Shown here piece by piece: positions 1-12,694 of a stretch of 64,000 nucleotides of DNA. The position numbers and the translations under genes were made by a program. This DNA comes from Paraspadella gotoi (taxonomy: Eukaryota > Chaetognatha). The stretch lies in NCBI GenBank assembly GCA_051294375.1, contig CM119265.1, positions 11,533,818 to 11,597,817 on the forward strand, in the 5' to 3' direction. Positions within the stretch are counted from its first letter, which is position 1, and every line of letters begins with the position of its first letter. The notes beneath the pieces were generated by a model. It did no database searches and had not been told where the DNA came from. It was given only the letters and a program-made list of their open reading frames with translations.

Positions 1-2175
1 CGTCAAAACTTTATATATATTATATAATTAATAAATATTTAAAAGCTTCAGTGCAACAACCCAATGAACTAATTCAAAAAGTTCACATTGAAAATCGATT
101 TAGTAGTAAAAGGAAAAAAAAAATTTTAAAGAGAACTAGAAGTTATAAAAAATGTTCAATTTTGGCCCGCCTTACTAGATATATTGCATGTGATAAACAT
201 GTTATCGGAATAATAATTTTATCAATTTTATGTATTTGTATTTTAAGTATTTTTATTTTTATTTTAATTTTTTTATTTGCTAATTTTAATCTCGGACTCT
301 CTTTCTCTCTCTCTCTTTGCAATTGCAACGATCCTTATGCTCATTTTTCTGCTCTCTCTCTCACATTTTTCTACCCCCACACAAAAAATTTGAACTCAAT
401 CTATCCATCCAATTATGATTAATTAGAGTACTTATTGGTTAAAATAAGTAAACATATTTTAGTAAATGCGACTTATGTTTTTTCCACTTAAACTCATTTC
501 CACTCACACGATTCCGTCGAAACTTTATATCCAGCTTTATCACACACTTTCCTACCCACATACAAAATTTCAATTTCAGCCAATCACAAGTTATTGGAGC
601 TTTTTGCTAAGGTGGAACGGATGGACGGATTGATTGACTGATTAATTAATTATTTATTAATTAATTGACTAATTGATTAATTAACTGATTAATTATATGA
701 TTTATTAATACATCCTGCATTTACATTTAATATAAAAATAAAAAAAGCATAATTAATTAGTGAAACAGGTTTTTTGTTTTTTTCCATTTAAACTCATTTC
801 CACTCAAAAGATTCCATCGAGACTTGGTTTCCTGTTCAATCACACACTTTTCTACTCACATACAAAATTCCACATTAAGTGGTAAGTGCAGAACTTGATC
901 AACTTGCAGAATTTTGTCAACTGGCATATTTGGTCAACTTGGCATAATTTGGTCAACTGGCATATTTTGTCAATTTGCATAATTTGGTCAATCAATCAAT
1001 CAATCAATCAATCAGAGAGAGTAGAGAGAGAGAGAAACATTTAAAAAATTCAAATAAATGTGTCTTTTGGTTTTCTAATTTGAACTCTTTTCCACTCCTA
1101 CGATTCCATCTAAAAATTTATATCCAGCTTTATCACATACTTTCCTACCCACACACAAAATTCAATTTCGATTTATCTATCCAATTTTAATAAACATTAT
1201 AATTATGAGTAAATATGACTTTTGTTTTTTCCATTTTAACTCATTTCCACTCGCACACGATTCCATCGAAACTTTAATATCCAGCTCAATCACACACTTT
1301 CCTACCATCATACAAAATTTCAAGTCAATTGCCCTATCCACTCATGAGCAATTGGCGTTCAAATAGTGAAATATATTTTTTGTTGTTTTTCTATTTAAAC
1401 CAATTTCCACTTGCATGATTCCATTGAAACTTCATATCCATCTCAATCACACAGTTTCCTACCCACACACAAAATTTCATACCAATCCAATCCATCCAAT
1501 CACGAGTAATTGGAGATTTTTGCTAAGGTGGGACGGACGCACGGAGGGACATCGTTTTTTTTTGCATAATTAATCATAATTCGATGTTCTGACATGATAT
1601 AAGTGTGTGCCCGACAATATTGAGGGGGCGGACCGACGGACCGACAAAGTGAATTATAGAGTCGGGATCTGCTGATAAGCAGATCCGACTAAAAAGATTT
1701 AAAATTTTAGATAATTAACTTTTGACTCTCTTTATTGAACCAAGGCTGGGCAGCTTAATTTTTATGTTAGAGCTTTCGTAAGTATATCATTCTCTTCATT
1801 TTTTTAAGGGGTTTCTGAGGATATTAATATTGTTAATATATTAATAAATACTTTGTTTAAAAAAGTTATAAAAGTTAAAAAAAAAAGATTTAAAAACAGT
1901 GAGTTGGAAAATGAAACCCGATTTTACAAGCCAACTTTCTCCACTCATTTCCAAGGCATATCTTAACTGATCAATATAAAATTTGAACACATAAATGACT
2001 TGAATATGTTCCACTCAACTAATTTTTAAAATGAATGAAATAACCACTGGTTTGCAAATGACAGCGTATTTCTACCGGCGCTTGTAAAATTGTCACCATG
2101 TATAAGCAATATATATAAGAGAAATTAAGCAGTTACGTATTTAATTTAGTTTGCCTGTTGTCAAACCCAACTCAC
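1..2175. repeat. Repeat-filled intron 6 of HEATR1 (left edge)
   Basis: This stretch has no exon that I can support. It lies just downstream of the exon 6 splice donor of HEATR1. Positions about 480-640, 780-860, 1060-1200, 1230-1370 and 1385-1560 are diverged copies of one module. The module runs from a 'CTCATTTCCACTC' motif through 'CACACTTTCCTACCCACA' to 'GGTGGGACGGACG'-like ends, and the same module recurs at 39010-39270. Around 600-720 and 38760-38940 there are ATTA/TTGA-rich simple tracts. Positions about 20-180 are an inverted copy of 30980-31150. Positions 1691-2102 match one arm of the foldback element in DDX19 intron 4. Confidence 0.7.
1691..2102. mobile_element. Half copy of the foldback (GGTGACA) element
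   Basis: This stretch is nearly identical to 32450-32857, the right arm plus part of the centre of the complete element at 31904-32857. It ends with 'ATTGTCACCATGTA', which is the outer end of that element. Only one arm is present, so the copy is truncated or solo. It sits within about 75 bp of the HEATR1 exon 6 donor, as the complete copy does with the DDX19 exon 4 donor. Confidence 0.7.
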
Positions 2176-5100
2176 CTTCGTCGACGCGTCGACATTGAAT
2201 GTCGTCGTGGCGGCGGCGAGCGAGTGAAAGCAATTGACGGTCGCGGATCGAACTCGCAGCCTCTCGTCGAACAGCGCCGCCAGAATCCGCGGCATGAGAT
2301 TCGACTTGCGCGGATTCATCGCCGTCTCCAATTGGGAAAAGGTCAATCGTTGGAAGAGAGTAGCTGCGACGGAAAGGGCATGAAATCGCGTCGCCGGAGT
2401 AACGAGAGCAGGAGACGACGATGTCCAGGTCGCCGGTGGCGTCGCGACCAGAACTAAGAAATCCACTCCGGTCGGGGCTTCCGGAAAGTAGGCGGCGAAA
2501 AAGGACTCCAGAGCAGAGCGAACAACACGCAAAGGACGACGAAATGGACGTTTCGCTGAAGCCTTTAACTTTGTCTTCGTCTTTTCTTTCTCCCTCTCCT
2601 TTTCTTTCTCGACCTCCCGCTCCGCCTCTTCCAAAGTCTCTGCGAGAAAGTTGAAAAGCGCCGCCGGTAGCTCCAAGGCTTTGGCCCTCGAAGTGAAGTG
2701 GGCATCGTGAACCTTAACACCCTTGATCGTTGCCCCGATCATCTTCCTCAGTAAATCCAAAAAGTCATCTGCGCCCATTTGAACAACGTTGGAGGTCGTT
2801 GCGGCGTCACTTTTGCCTCCTTCCGATGACAGGTCGACGTTGGCGAAAAACGACTCCAGAACTCTCAGAGCCTCCAGCATGGTCTTGGCCACGTCCGCTC
2901 TGCGTGAAAGAAATGTATATGACCGACTTCACTCGCAATTAGTCAGCGCTTATTCTTTAGTAAACTGTTTTACCTGAACCGTGACGAGGAGGCGGCGCGA
3001 ACTAGGGACGTCGCGACGAGCAAAGCAGATATGTGACGAAGAGGTTGATCCGCACGAGCCAACGCGACGAGTTCCGCGACCTTGAGGCGCTGATTCTCCG
3101 GCTCTCGATCTTGAGTCACCTGTCAATGTGGAGTGTTATATTTACAAAATAAGAAAAATAAATCTATAATTTAATTTGAGTGATGGGAAAATGTATTTAC
3201 TATTCAAGATATTGTCATTTCGAGATTATCTTTTTGTTGCGTTTGAAATTAAAATTAAATAAAAATTTGATTTCGGTGACCGACAACGAATTTGTTTTAT
3301 TTTCAAGGGGAAAAACGTTTTTAAAACGTTTAAAATGTTTAAAAATATTCATTTAATTCTATTGAAGGTAAAAGGTTTTAACTGAATCAGTTATTCAGGT
3401 AATTAAAAAATAGTTTTTTTATGTTTAAAATATTCACCTAACATTTTTATCAGAAAATTAAAATTGTTTTTTACACACCGCTCTTGCGATGACTTCCAAA
3501 AACTCTCGGTTGGCGGCGACGGGTTCCGTGGGCAAGAGGTCACGTTTCCGAGATTCCCCAACCAACGGATGCGACTGAACAAATCGTGTCTGACGCAGGA
3601 TGGCAACACCCTCTGACGAAAGAGTCCCGCCGTACCACAAGTGCGGGAACACGACGCGAAATATTATTTGGTGAGCGGAGTCGTCGGCGTCGTATTTGTG
3701 CCAACAGAGGCGCTCTAAGAATTTCGTGACAACGTAAGACCAGTCGGCAACGAGCTCGGGCGGCGCGGCCGACGCTCGTCGAAATAGCGGCGCGAGCAAT
3801 GCTGTCATAGTTTCGGCGTCACCGACTCCTTTCATTACGATGTCGGATTCGAGGACGAGTTTCATGATGGAGGGTTCGTCTTCGTCGCGCAGCCGAGTCT
3901 TGACAGCCTCGCTGATTTTGGATTTGGCGTTGACGACAAACTTGGAGAGAAGCGCCGCGGCGTCTTCGTCGTTTTCTGGCGTTCCTGTGGCGGCACGGGC
4001 TTCCTCGACGAATCGCACGAGGTTCTGAACTCCCGACAACCGCGTGATCACGTTCGGGTGAAGGCAGTCGAGAAGGATTGAGTCCACTTCTTTTCCTGCA
4101 AATTACGTTGTATTTTTTTTTAATAACTACTGATTAAGCTATCTTGTCCAAAGAGGTTCCGTCCACGTCTTCCCCTTCCACCACGATTCTCTGATAACTG
4201 GGTTAATATAGATACAGATGACGTTTCTAAAAAGCAATTCAATAAGGCCTCACCACAAATGTTACAATCAAATTAAATAATTACTAATTATTTATTAATT
4301 AGCGATTGAAAATTTGCTACTCACTCTTAAATTCGTTTCCGGTCGACATGAGATCCAAGATAGCTCCGTCGCTCTCGCCCGCCATCTCGCGCCCGCGATT
4401 CTCAAACTCGCTCGGAAATCGCCGCTCCAGGCCGCGCGCGATTTCAGAAGCTTCGAGGCGTCGCTCCGCCCGCGCCTCAGAGTCTAAAGATTTGTAGGCG
4501 TCGAAAACGGCTGCGACGATGGCGTCACGCTGACCGGAATTCAGTTCCACGTCTCCTTTTAACAAGTCCTTCAACAATGAGTTATTTTCGAGGACGGCGT
4601 GGCGAGCGGCGCCAACGGCCACGGCTTCGACCAGAGTGTCGACATTGAAGGCGGTTTGAATACGGTGAAGGGTCGAGTGGAATTGCTCGTGACGCCATAG
4701 GGACTGAAGGATGGGGAGAGGTAGGGAGCGAGGGACATCGTCTTGCGTTTGGAAGGCAACGGCGAGACAACAAAGACCTAAATTTGAAAATAGACGTATT
4801 GTTTAAAAACTGATATGTTGATAATTCTTTATCCACCCTCCCTCCGCACACCTTGCTCCAACGTTGCCTCGTCGATATTTTGTGCCACGCACTTAACCAA
4901 CTCCTCCACGAGTTTCTTATTAAGCTGCTTTTTGATCCAAAGCGCCGAAACAATCATGAGCGTGGCCATCTTGTAGTCGGTGCATTTAGACTTAAGCCCC
5001 TTGAGGACGAACTTGAGAAGAACCGCGATCTCTTTGTTGCCGAAATTCTCGGCGACTTCGATGGCGCCTACGACGGCGGAAGCGTAGAAAGAAAGAAAGG

Positions 5101-5543
5101 GACGCAGCGGCGCCGATAGCCGCTCCGCTTCCTCAGAACTCAAGGCGCCGTTCGCTCCGAAAGCCTCCAACGACTTTGGCGCCGCCTCGCAGACGCGCCC
5201 GAGCAACGAGGGATCCGACGCCATTCGTTTAGCCAGAGCGCGACGCGACAACGGAACGCCGGGTTTCTGTAGAGGCGCCAACCAGGACCAGCGTGACGCC
5301 AGTTTGGATTCTGGCGATGTCAGGTCTAGCGTCTGCACCGCGCGGACGAAGAGGTTGGTCTCGTGAAAGGGCAGGAGGGCAAGAAGGAGAGAGTCTGCGT
5401 TGAAGATGTGGATCTGGAAGCGGAAAAAAAGCCATTCCAGCGCCTTTTGGGCCGGACGCAGGAGGACGAAGGGAGAAAGGCGGAAGAGGAACGATTCAAT
5501 CGTGGCATCGACAGAGTCGTTGACGGAGGCAGTTTGGACCCGT
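2176..5543 (-). CDS. HEATR1: HEATR1/UTP10 exons 2-6 (partial, continues off left edge)
   Basis: This is the N-terminal part of the HEAT-repeat scaffold HEATR1 (yeast UTP10). That nucleolar protein belongs to the t-UTP/SSU processome and is needed for rDNA transcription and 18S pre-rRNA processing. Exons on the minus strand are 4852-5543, 4325-4777, 3479-4095, 2974-3119 and 2176-2899, all with GT-AG introns of 74-359 bp and consistent phase. Diagnostic blocks match the family. Exon 2 has 'LRPAQKALEWLFFRFQIH', then 'LPFHETNLFVRAVQTL', 'WLAPLQKPGVPLS' and 'LSFYASAVVGA'. Exon 4 has the HEAT-like 'LLDCLHPNVITRLSGVQNL'. With exon 1 (21925-22163) it gives about 957 residues of a family that is about 1800-2150 long, so the C-terminal half lies outside the window. 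A K/E-rich run in exon 6 (about 2560-2640) is low complexity. Confidence 0.92.
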
Positions 5544-6505
5544 CTAGGGATAGATAGGGAGAGAATTTGTTAATATTATTTTCATATGGCGGAAAATTTT
5601 AAATTCATTCTACTTCAAAGCGGAAAAAGTTTAACTTTAAATTATCTTTCGCCCTTATAAAAATCTTAAAAGTATAGTGATCTCGCAATACGTTACTAGC
5701 AGGGATTTTGATTCGGGTATTTTCAACAATGAAATTGGAACTTTACAAACTATTATTTCTTTTTTTCCCACTGATAAATATGAAACGGCCTTTATTTAAA
5801 GAAACGGTTGGCTATAGCTATATTGTCTTTATAACATAGAAGTCACTTGGTGAATTTCTATGCTTTCAAAATATGGTAAGACTATGGCTAGCGGTAGCCG
5901 ACCAAATTCAAATTTTAATGGGAACATTGCATTAAACTAATCCATTATTGGTATTAATTATTGTGTTAAAATATTTTTTTGCAAAAATGTTCCGAACCAT
6001 GAGTAATTCGCTAATTAATATTATTATATTACTATATAATGTTAAAAATTATTTTTGGATATTTTAAGTTTTTTTAATTGATTCTGATAGAGCTTAAAAA
6101 GTTAAGCAAAAAATATAATTACAACTTTTTAAAATTTTGATGTTTTATTACTAAAAATTAATAAAAACTGCTAAAATCATCGGATGATGATGATGATGAT
6201 GATTTTTAAAGGTTTTTCTCAATTTTAACCCACTTATCATCAAAATATTGAAAAAAAGAATTATACTTTGTGTAGATAACTTTTCATAGGCTATTTGAAT
6301 CTGCTTTTAAAAAATAAAAATTCTAAAAAAATTTTTTGACATTTCCTATCTATAAATAAATATTAAAAAATTAATTACTAATGCTTCTTGCCATTTTAGA
6401 AAATTTTGCTCCATTGAAAGTTTTCTCAGAAATGTATGAAGTTTCATTGGAAAGGTTCCCAAATCAAACTTTCTGACCCACCCCATTGACGAAGTTTGGC
6501 TCTAC

Positions 6506-6878
6506 TATGGCAACAGCCGGGTTGCCTGTGATGAGAGAGAGAGAGAGAGCGCGAGTTGTGGGGGCATAGGCGTTTGTCGTAGCGTACCCTGAGAAGGTTG
6601 CGTGTTCGATAGTAGGGCTCACCACTTATGGCAACAGCCGGGTTGCCTGTGATGCCCATTGGGATGGGGCATCTCACCGTTGGCTTTGGGGGCTTCCGAC
6701 CCTCAGTGACGCCTCCAGTCACTGGCGCGGTTACCCTAGGACGGTCTCGCTTTGCCAACGCAGAGGGAAGTCATTAGGACTGGATGGAACACTACGCCTG
6801 GAATGGTGTGTTCCCCCTCTGAGCCAATGGATTTGGCTGAAGGATGGTGGACGTGAGGCGGTGTGAATATACCGCCAC
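6506..6878. mobile_element. GC-rich hairpin-chain element, copy 1
   Basis: The element itself spans 6627-6878. A truncated start ('TATGGCAACAGCCGGGTTGCC') lies just upstream at 6506-6533, followed by a GA microsatellite and the motif 'GCGTGTTCGATAG', which is faintly like a tRNA B box. The element is made of successive stem-loops: GGCAAC/GTTGCC, GATGCCCAT/ATGGGGCATC, AGTGACGCC/GTCACTGGCG, and a terminal GGCGGT/ACCGCC. Its GC content stands out from the AT-rich surroundings. Other copies are at 13720-13971, 23317-23570 and (3' part) 39717-39911. The whole block is repeated at 13590-13971 because it lies in the 5597-7557 duplication. Confidence 0.75.
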
Positions 6879-6978
6879 AAAACACAATTTCTTTTGCGAC
6901 GATCATTCCAATTACAGTATCAGCCTTAATTAAGAAGAAACTAAAAACGATTTTTCATGGTAAGACCAACTTTTAGAA

Positions 6979-7557
6979 TAGGACTAAGCTCTGACGAAAA
7001 AAGCCAGAGGTTTTTTTAATATATTCTTTTAAAATATTAACCAAAATCTTCGGAAAATCCACCCCTTCTTTGGAAGATTTTCGCCATAGAAGATTTTTCC
7101 CGAATCTGACTCCCGGTTGAAAACTCTTAGAATTCCGATCGTAAGCTCCTCTTTTACTTTTACTTTAGATAAAAATTTCACCAAAATGGACTAATTCACT
7201 TTACCATGATCGTTTCATATTAAATAATAAAATGTAAAGAAAAATTTGAGAGCCCTTCAGACATATGGCTATCGGATTCCTGAATTCGAAGTTTATTGTA
7301 AAATCACAACATGCCTTAAATGCATTTATATAGTATTGAAGTTGAGAAATTCTTTTATTTTATATAGAAAAATTTAGATGAAAATGTTTTCCTAAGCGGA
7401 CCAGTCCATTTAAATCTGATGGTTTGATGTCAAAATGATGGTTAATCATGAAGAGATGAAAAATGCAAGCCCTTCAGATGCAACAGGATCTGAATCGAGT
7501 CTTTTTATATCAATTTATCGGAATTTTTCCCAGGACCGTTTATATTGTTTTGTAGTC
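6979..7557. mobile_element. hAT-like element, truncated at an assembly junction
   Basis: The left end is TAGGACTAAGC and the body is the same as at 14072-14715. At 7557 the sequence switches abruptly from this element ('TATTGTTTTGTAGTC') into a noisy copy of HEATR1 intron 4 that starts 'TTCGATCTTGAG'. The cut is therefore an assembly junction rather than a natural end. Confidence 0.75.
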
Positions 7558-10080
7558 TTCGATCTTGAGTACACTGTCAATGTGTGAGTGTTAATATTTA
7601 CAAAAATAAGAAAAATAAATCTATAATTTAATTTGGAGGGATGGAAAATGTATTTACTATCAGATTATTGTCTTTCGGAGATTATCTTTTGTTGTTGCGT
7701 TGAAATTAAAATTAAATAAAAATTGGATTTCGGTGGACCGACAACGAATTTGTTTTATTTTCAGGGGCAAAAAACGTTTTTTAAAACGTTTAAAATGTTT
7801 AAAAAATATTCATTTTAATTCTATGGAAGTAAAAAGTTTTAAACTGAATCAGTTATTCAGGTCAATTAAAAAATAGTTTTTTTATGTTTTAAAATACTTC
7901 CACCTAACATTTTTATCAGGAAAATTAAAAATTGTTTTTTACACACCGCTCTTGCGATGGACTTCCAAAAACTCTCGGTTGCGGCGACGGGTTCCGTGGG
8001 CAAGAGGTTCACGTTTCCGAGATTTCCCCAACCAACGGGATGCGACTGCAACCAAATTCGTGTCATGACGCAGGATGGCCAACACCCTCTGACGAAAGAA
8101 GTCCCGCACGTACCACAAGTGCGGGAACACGACGCGAAATATCTCTACATTGTTCAGTGACGGAGTCAGTCGGCGCGTATTTCCTGGCCAACAAGAGGCG
8201 CTCTAAGAAACTTTCCGTGACAACGCCCGGCCCGCGTTTCAAGAACGAAACCTGAAGTCCGGCAACGATCTCTACTCGGGGACTTCCACTATTCTCCTGC
8301 TTTTTGCTCTCAGTCCCGACGCTCGTCAGAATTAAGGAATAGCGCTCGCGAGCTCTTATTTCTGTATCTTAGTTTCGGGCCGTTCACCATATTTCCTTTC
8401 TTTATTACGTTATATCTGATTCCTTACGAGAGTTTTCCATGATGGAGGGTTTCCGTACTTTCGTCGCTCTAGCCGAGTCTTGACAGCTCTCTCTCTTTGT
8501 TATTTTATGATTTGGGCGGTTGACGACCAAACCATTGGATATCGGCCGCGGCGGTCTCTCGTCGGATTTTTGCGTTTCCATGTGGACACTTCTCGGCATA
8601 ATCGCTTTCCCCCTCTTCACAGACGAAGCACGATCAGGTTCTCTGAACTCCCGACAACCGCGTTGATCTCCACGTCTCGGGTGAAGGCAGTCGAAAGGAT
8701 TGATGGCCACTTCTTCTGAAATTACGTGTAATTTTTTTTTAATAACTACTGATTAAAGGCTATCTTGTCCAGAAGAGGTTCCGTCACGTCTTCCCCTCTC
8801 CACCACGATTCTCTGATAACTGGGTTAATGATAGATACAGATGACGTTTCTAAAAAGCAATTCAATTAAGGCCTCACCACAAAATGTTACAATCAAATTA
8901 AATAATTACTAATATCGTTATTAATTAAGCGATCTGAAAAATTTGCTACATCACTCTTAATTCGTTTCCGATCAGCCGACCATGAGACTCCAAATAGCTC
9001 CGTCGCTCTCCGCCCGCTCAATCTCGCGCCCGCCGCATTCCCTTCAAACTCAGACTGCCACGGAAATTCGCCGACGCTCCAGCTCTGCCCGCGGCGATGT
9101 TCAGAAGACCTTCGAGGCCGTAATCCTTCCGCAAATCTCAGCCCGACCCGCCGCTCAGAGTTCTCTTAAAGATTTGTAGGCCGTCGAAAACGGCTGCGGG
9201 ACCTTTAACCCGCGCGCGCTCACGGCTCCTCTCCTGATCCACTCGCCCGGCAAGCGATGCTCCACACATCATATGACAGAGCGCTATCGCCGCTCTATAC
9301 TGTCTACTTCACGCTCCCTTAGGAACCGGGAGATTCACGGTTTCCACGTCTCCTTTAAACAACGTCCTTCAACAATGAGTTATTTCAGAGGAACGGCGTG
9401 CCCGCTGAAAGCCGCCCGCCAACGGGCACGGACTTAATGACCAGAGTCGTAGCTCCGACACTTGAAGGCGGTAATACGGTGAAGAGGGTCCAGTGAATTG
9501 CTGCGTGACGCCATAGGGAACTGAAGGACATGGGGAGAGGTAGGGAGCACGAGGAGCACATCGTTTCTTGCCGTATTGGAAGGCAACGGCGAAGGACAAC
9601 AAAACCCCTAAATTTGAAATAGACGTATTGTTTAAAAAAACTGATATCGTTGGATAATTCTTTATCACCCTCCCCTACGCACACCCTGCTCCAACTATGC
9701 CTCGTCGATATTTTTGTGCCCACGCACCATTAACCAACTCACTCCACGAGTTTCTTATTAAGCATTGCTTTTTGATCCAAAAGCGCCGAACAATCCAGAG
9801 CGTGGCCCAATGCTTGTACTGTCGGTCTGCCCATCCGCTCACATTAGACCCTTAGCCCTTTGAGGATCCGAACTTGAGAAGGAACCGCCGATCTTCTTTG
9901 TTTGCCGAAATTCCTCGGCGACTTCGATGGCGCCCTACACTACGGCGGAGCTAGAAACAGAAAGAAAGGGACCGCAGCGGCGCCGCATTAACAGCCCCGC
10001 TCCCGCTTCCTTTCATAACTCAAGGCGCCGTTCTCGCTCCGAAAGCCCTCCAAACACGCCGACTTAGCTGGCGCCGACCG
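7558..10080 (-). other. Noisy duplicate of HEATR1 exons 2-5 region (probable assembly artefact)
   Basis: This segment follows 3105-5160 base for base, but with dense one- and few-base insertions in introns and exons alike. Examples: 7955-8160 repeats exon 4, 8640-8720 its 5' end, 8950-9470 exon 3, and 9680-10060 exon 2. The reading frames are destroyed everywhere. The damage is mainly insertions, is not reduced in exons, and grows steadily from left to right. That pattern is more like uncorrected sequencing reads than a decayed gene duplicate. It lies inside HEATR1 intron 1, and no coding capacity is claimed. Confidence 0.85.
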
Positions 10081-12694
10081 CCTCGCCAGCACAGCACGCG
10101 CAACCCGAACCCAACCACCAGCGAAACACAGCGGGAACATCTCCACGCAACGCCCTAATTCGCTCACACTTACGCCATGAGCGCGACGACGCACAGCCAT
10201 TCTCGCTTCCAACCATATCATCTCGTCTTGCAGATCGACTACGCTGCCGACTCGGCCCCCGCCAGCCATCCCAACCCCTCGCCCCTACCCCACACACCTC
10301 ACACCGCCTCACCCACTCAACCCATCACCCCTCTCTCCCATCAACCAGCTCCAACCCACCACCCACCACCCATTACGCGTACCTCCACACCCACACCTCT
10401 CCCCTAGCCCACAACCCCCCCACACTTCAGCGATCTACTAATCCCGCCACAAAACACCATCACAAGCTCTCTCAACTCGCCCCCCCCAACGACAACCACC
10501 CCCCGAGCGCAGCAGTCAGATCCACACAATTATCACACAACCATAATAACCGGCATCCAACACACCACCAAACGCAGCACAACACCTCCATAGACTTCTA
10601 CTTCGACACCTCCTAAACTCTCACTTCAAATCTACTAAACCCCTAAAAACACACGACGTACCACACACCCACAGCCCCACAACACAAATACTAAACCACC
10701 GCCCCTAAGCCTAACAGCGACCACCAACCCAGCACACACCGACCAATAACCTGCCCGTACAACAACACCACGACAAACCAAACCTACACAAACACCAACC
10801 CAACCACAGGACATCAAAACACAAAAGACTCGACCCACCACACACATGCCAAATCAACGGACACTACCTGCAGTACAACCTCCGACACGCACCACCACCA
10901 CCAGACGTGCACGAACTCAACCCCACTCAACACCCTGAAAATAAACAATCAACAATCAAGACTATTACGCACTCCCCCCCCACACACATCCGAATACACT
11001 CCACCGAACCATCAGAGCAACTCTACCACCCACACCACCCCATCCACCACAGCCGACTGCCAATACACCACCGACAAGCATCAAAAACCGGAACTACACG
11101 GCACGACCCTACAATAATACCACAACCACCATACAAAACCAACGTCGCGGCACAACCGAACCACACACGCCGTCATGACACACTAGGTCCCTGCCACTCT
11201 AGAGGCCCCTTGCCCCCGACACTGCCACCGCCTCTAAGCCCTCTCCCACTCCCAGCGTGCCCAAACACCCACACCGCGCTGATCAACCGAACCGCGCCGG
11301 GCCAACGCACAGCACCCGCCACACTAACACCCGCACACGCTTACCAACACCTCCAACCCACCGCGCATCCCACCGCACCAGCGCACCACTAGCCAGGATT
11401 CACAACCAACCACCCAACCACACACCAACCACAGACCACCACCTAGCACGCCTCAAACGCGCGTCGATCGCCCGACGACCTAATCCACCGCCACAACCGC
11501 CCAAGCGGCGCCAACTTCTCATAGCTCACGTGCGACGCTCACCCACGTAGCCCACATCTAACATTCCTCCTGAGCGGAGACCTCAGATCGGATGTATCTC
11601 CAACTTCAGCGTTTCTCACGGATCCCGCCACGCCCAGTCTTGCACCCCAGCCACGATCACCGCTCCACACCACCGCGCACCCACACTCCCCACAGCAAAA
11701 TGACAACACACAGAACCGCAGGCGTCGAGCACCCAGTCCCACCACCGCAGACACAAGCCTCACGAACAATCCATACACGCGAAATTCATAACCGAGACAA
11801 CAAAGCAACATACTATCCTGCAGACACCAACCCGGGTCCACGATGGCCTCCCTACACTCCAGACGGCCAACACTTACCTCCCTGCTGCCATGACGAGCGA
11901 CGCTCCGCCACGCATCGGTGGCCGCACACTCAGCCACAGCACCGAAAGATCAATTACGTCGCACTGACCACCCGAACCCCGAACGAGCGTTGCCGTCCTC
12001 GGTGACCCCCAAAAGGGCAGGAGGGCAAGGAAAGGGGACCGGAGAGCTCTGCAGTTCGTAAGCATGCTGGATCTGGCCACAGCGGAAAAAAAAACACAAC
12101 GCCTTCCAGAGCAGCCAAATCTCCTTGACAAGGAGCCAGCGCGAACCAGACAACAGCCAGACACACGAGACCACTCACAAAGCCGACACACCACAACACA
12201 CTCACGAGAAAGGCCGGAACAAAAGACACCCCACACACACACCCCACAAACAGGAAACCAACCCAATACCACAACCACACCAACACAAACAAACACACCC
12301 TCACACCTCCCAACACATCCACACCACTATCGTCTCCACCCAAACCGGCCAACACATCGACAGAGCCACCACCCTAACCCCACACCAACCAACAAAACTC
12401 ACCAAACACATACGCCAATACACACACCACCCCAACACCCAACCCCCAGACCAACAAGACACCATACGCGCATCTTGCAACCCAGCACACCAACACAACA
12501 CCCCACCACATCACAGGGACCACGCAACCATCTTCCCCCACAAAACACACAAGGCCAAGACTCCCACGAACCTAACGACGCACCCCCAAACCCGCACCAC
12601 ACGCCACAACACGCTCATCACAAACCGCATTCTACAGAAATATAACTTACACTACTCCTCACCACTAAACCATCGCCGCACCCACCGGAACAAC
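10080..12694. other. C/A-rich filler within the noisy duplicate
   Basis: This is about 2.6 kb of almost G/T-depleted sequence built from short CAC, CCA and ACC runs, where the source locus (5160-5597) has only about 0.44 kb. Islands of the source survive. For example, 12017-12110 still shows 'AAAGGGCAGGAGGGCAA' and a stretch matching 5363-5440. Long open frames on both strands (for example 10907-11392, 12064-12645 and 12125-12760) come from the lack of stop codons in such sequence and encode His/Pro/Thr-rich nonsense. Clean sequence resumes at about 12695. Confidence 0.8.

Noticed and set aside
2158-2942. Plus-strand ORFs opposite HEATR1 exon 6
   Set aside because: They are antisense shadows of a GC-rich exon whose minus-strand frame matches HEATR1.
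7866-9723. Second HEATR1 gene copy or pseudogene
   Set aside because: Indels are dense and equally frequent in introns and exons, and they increase along the copy; this is better explained as uncorrected duplicate assembly.
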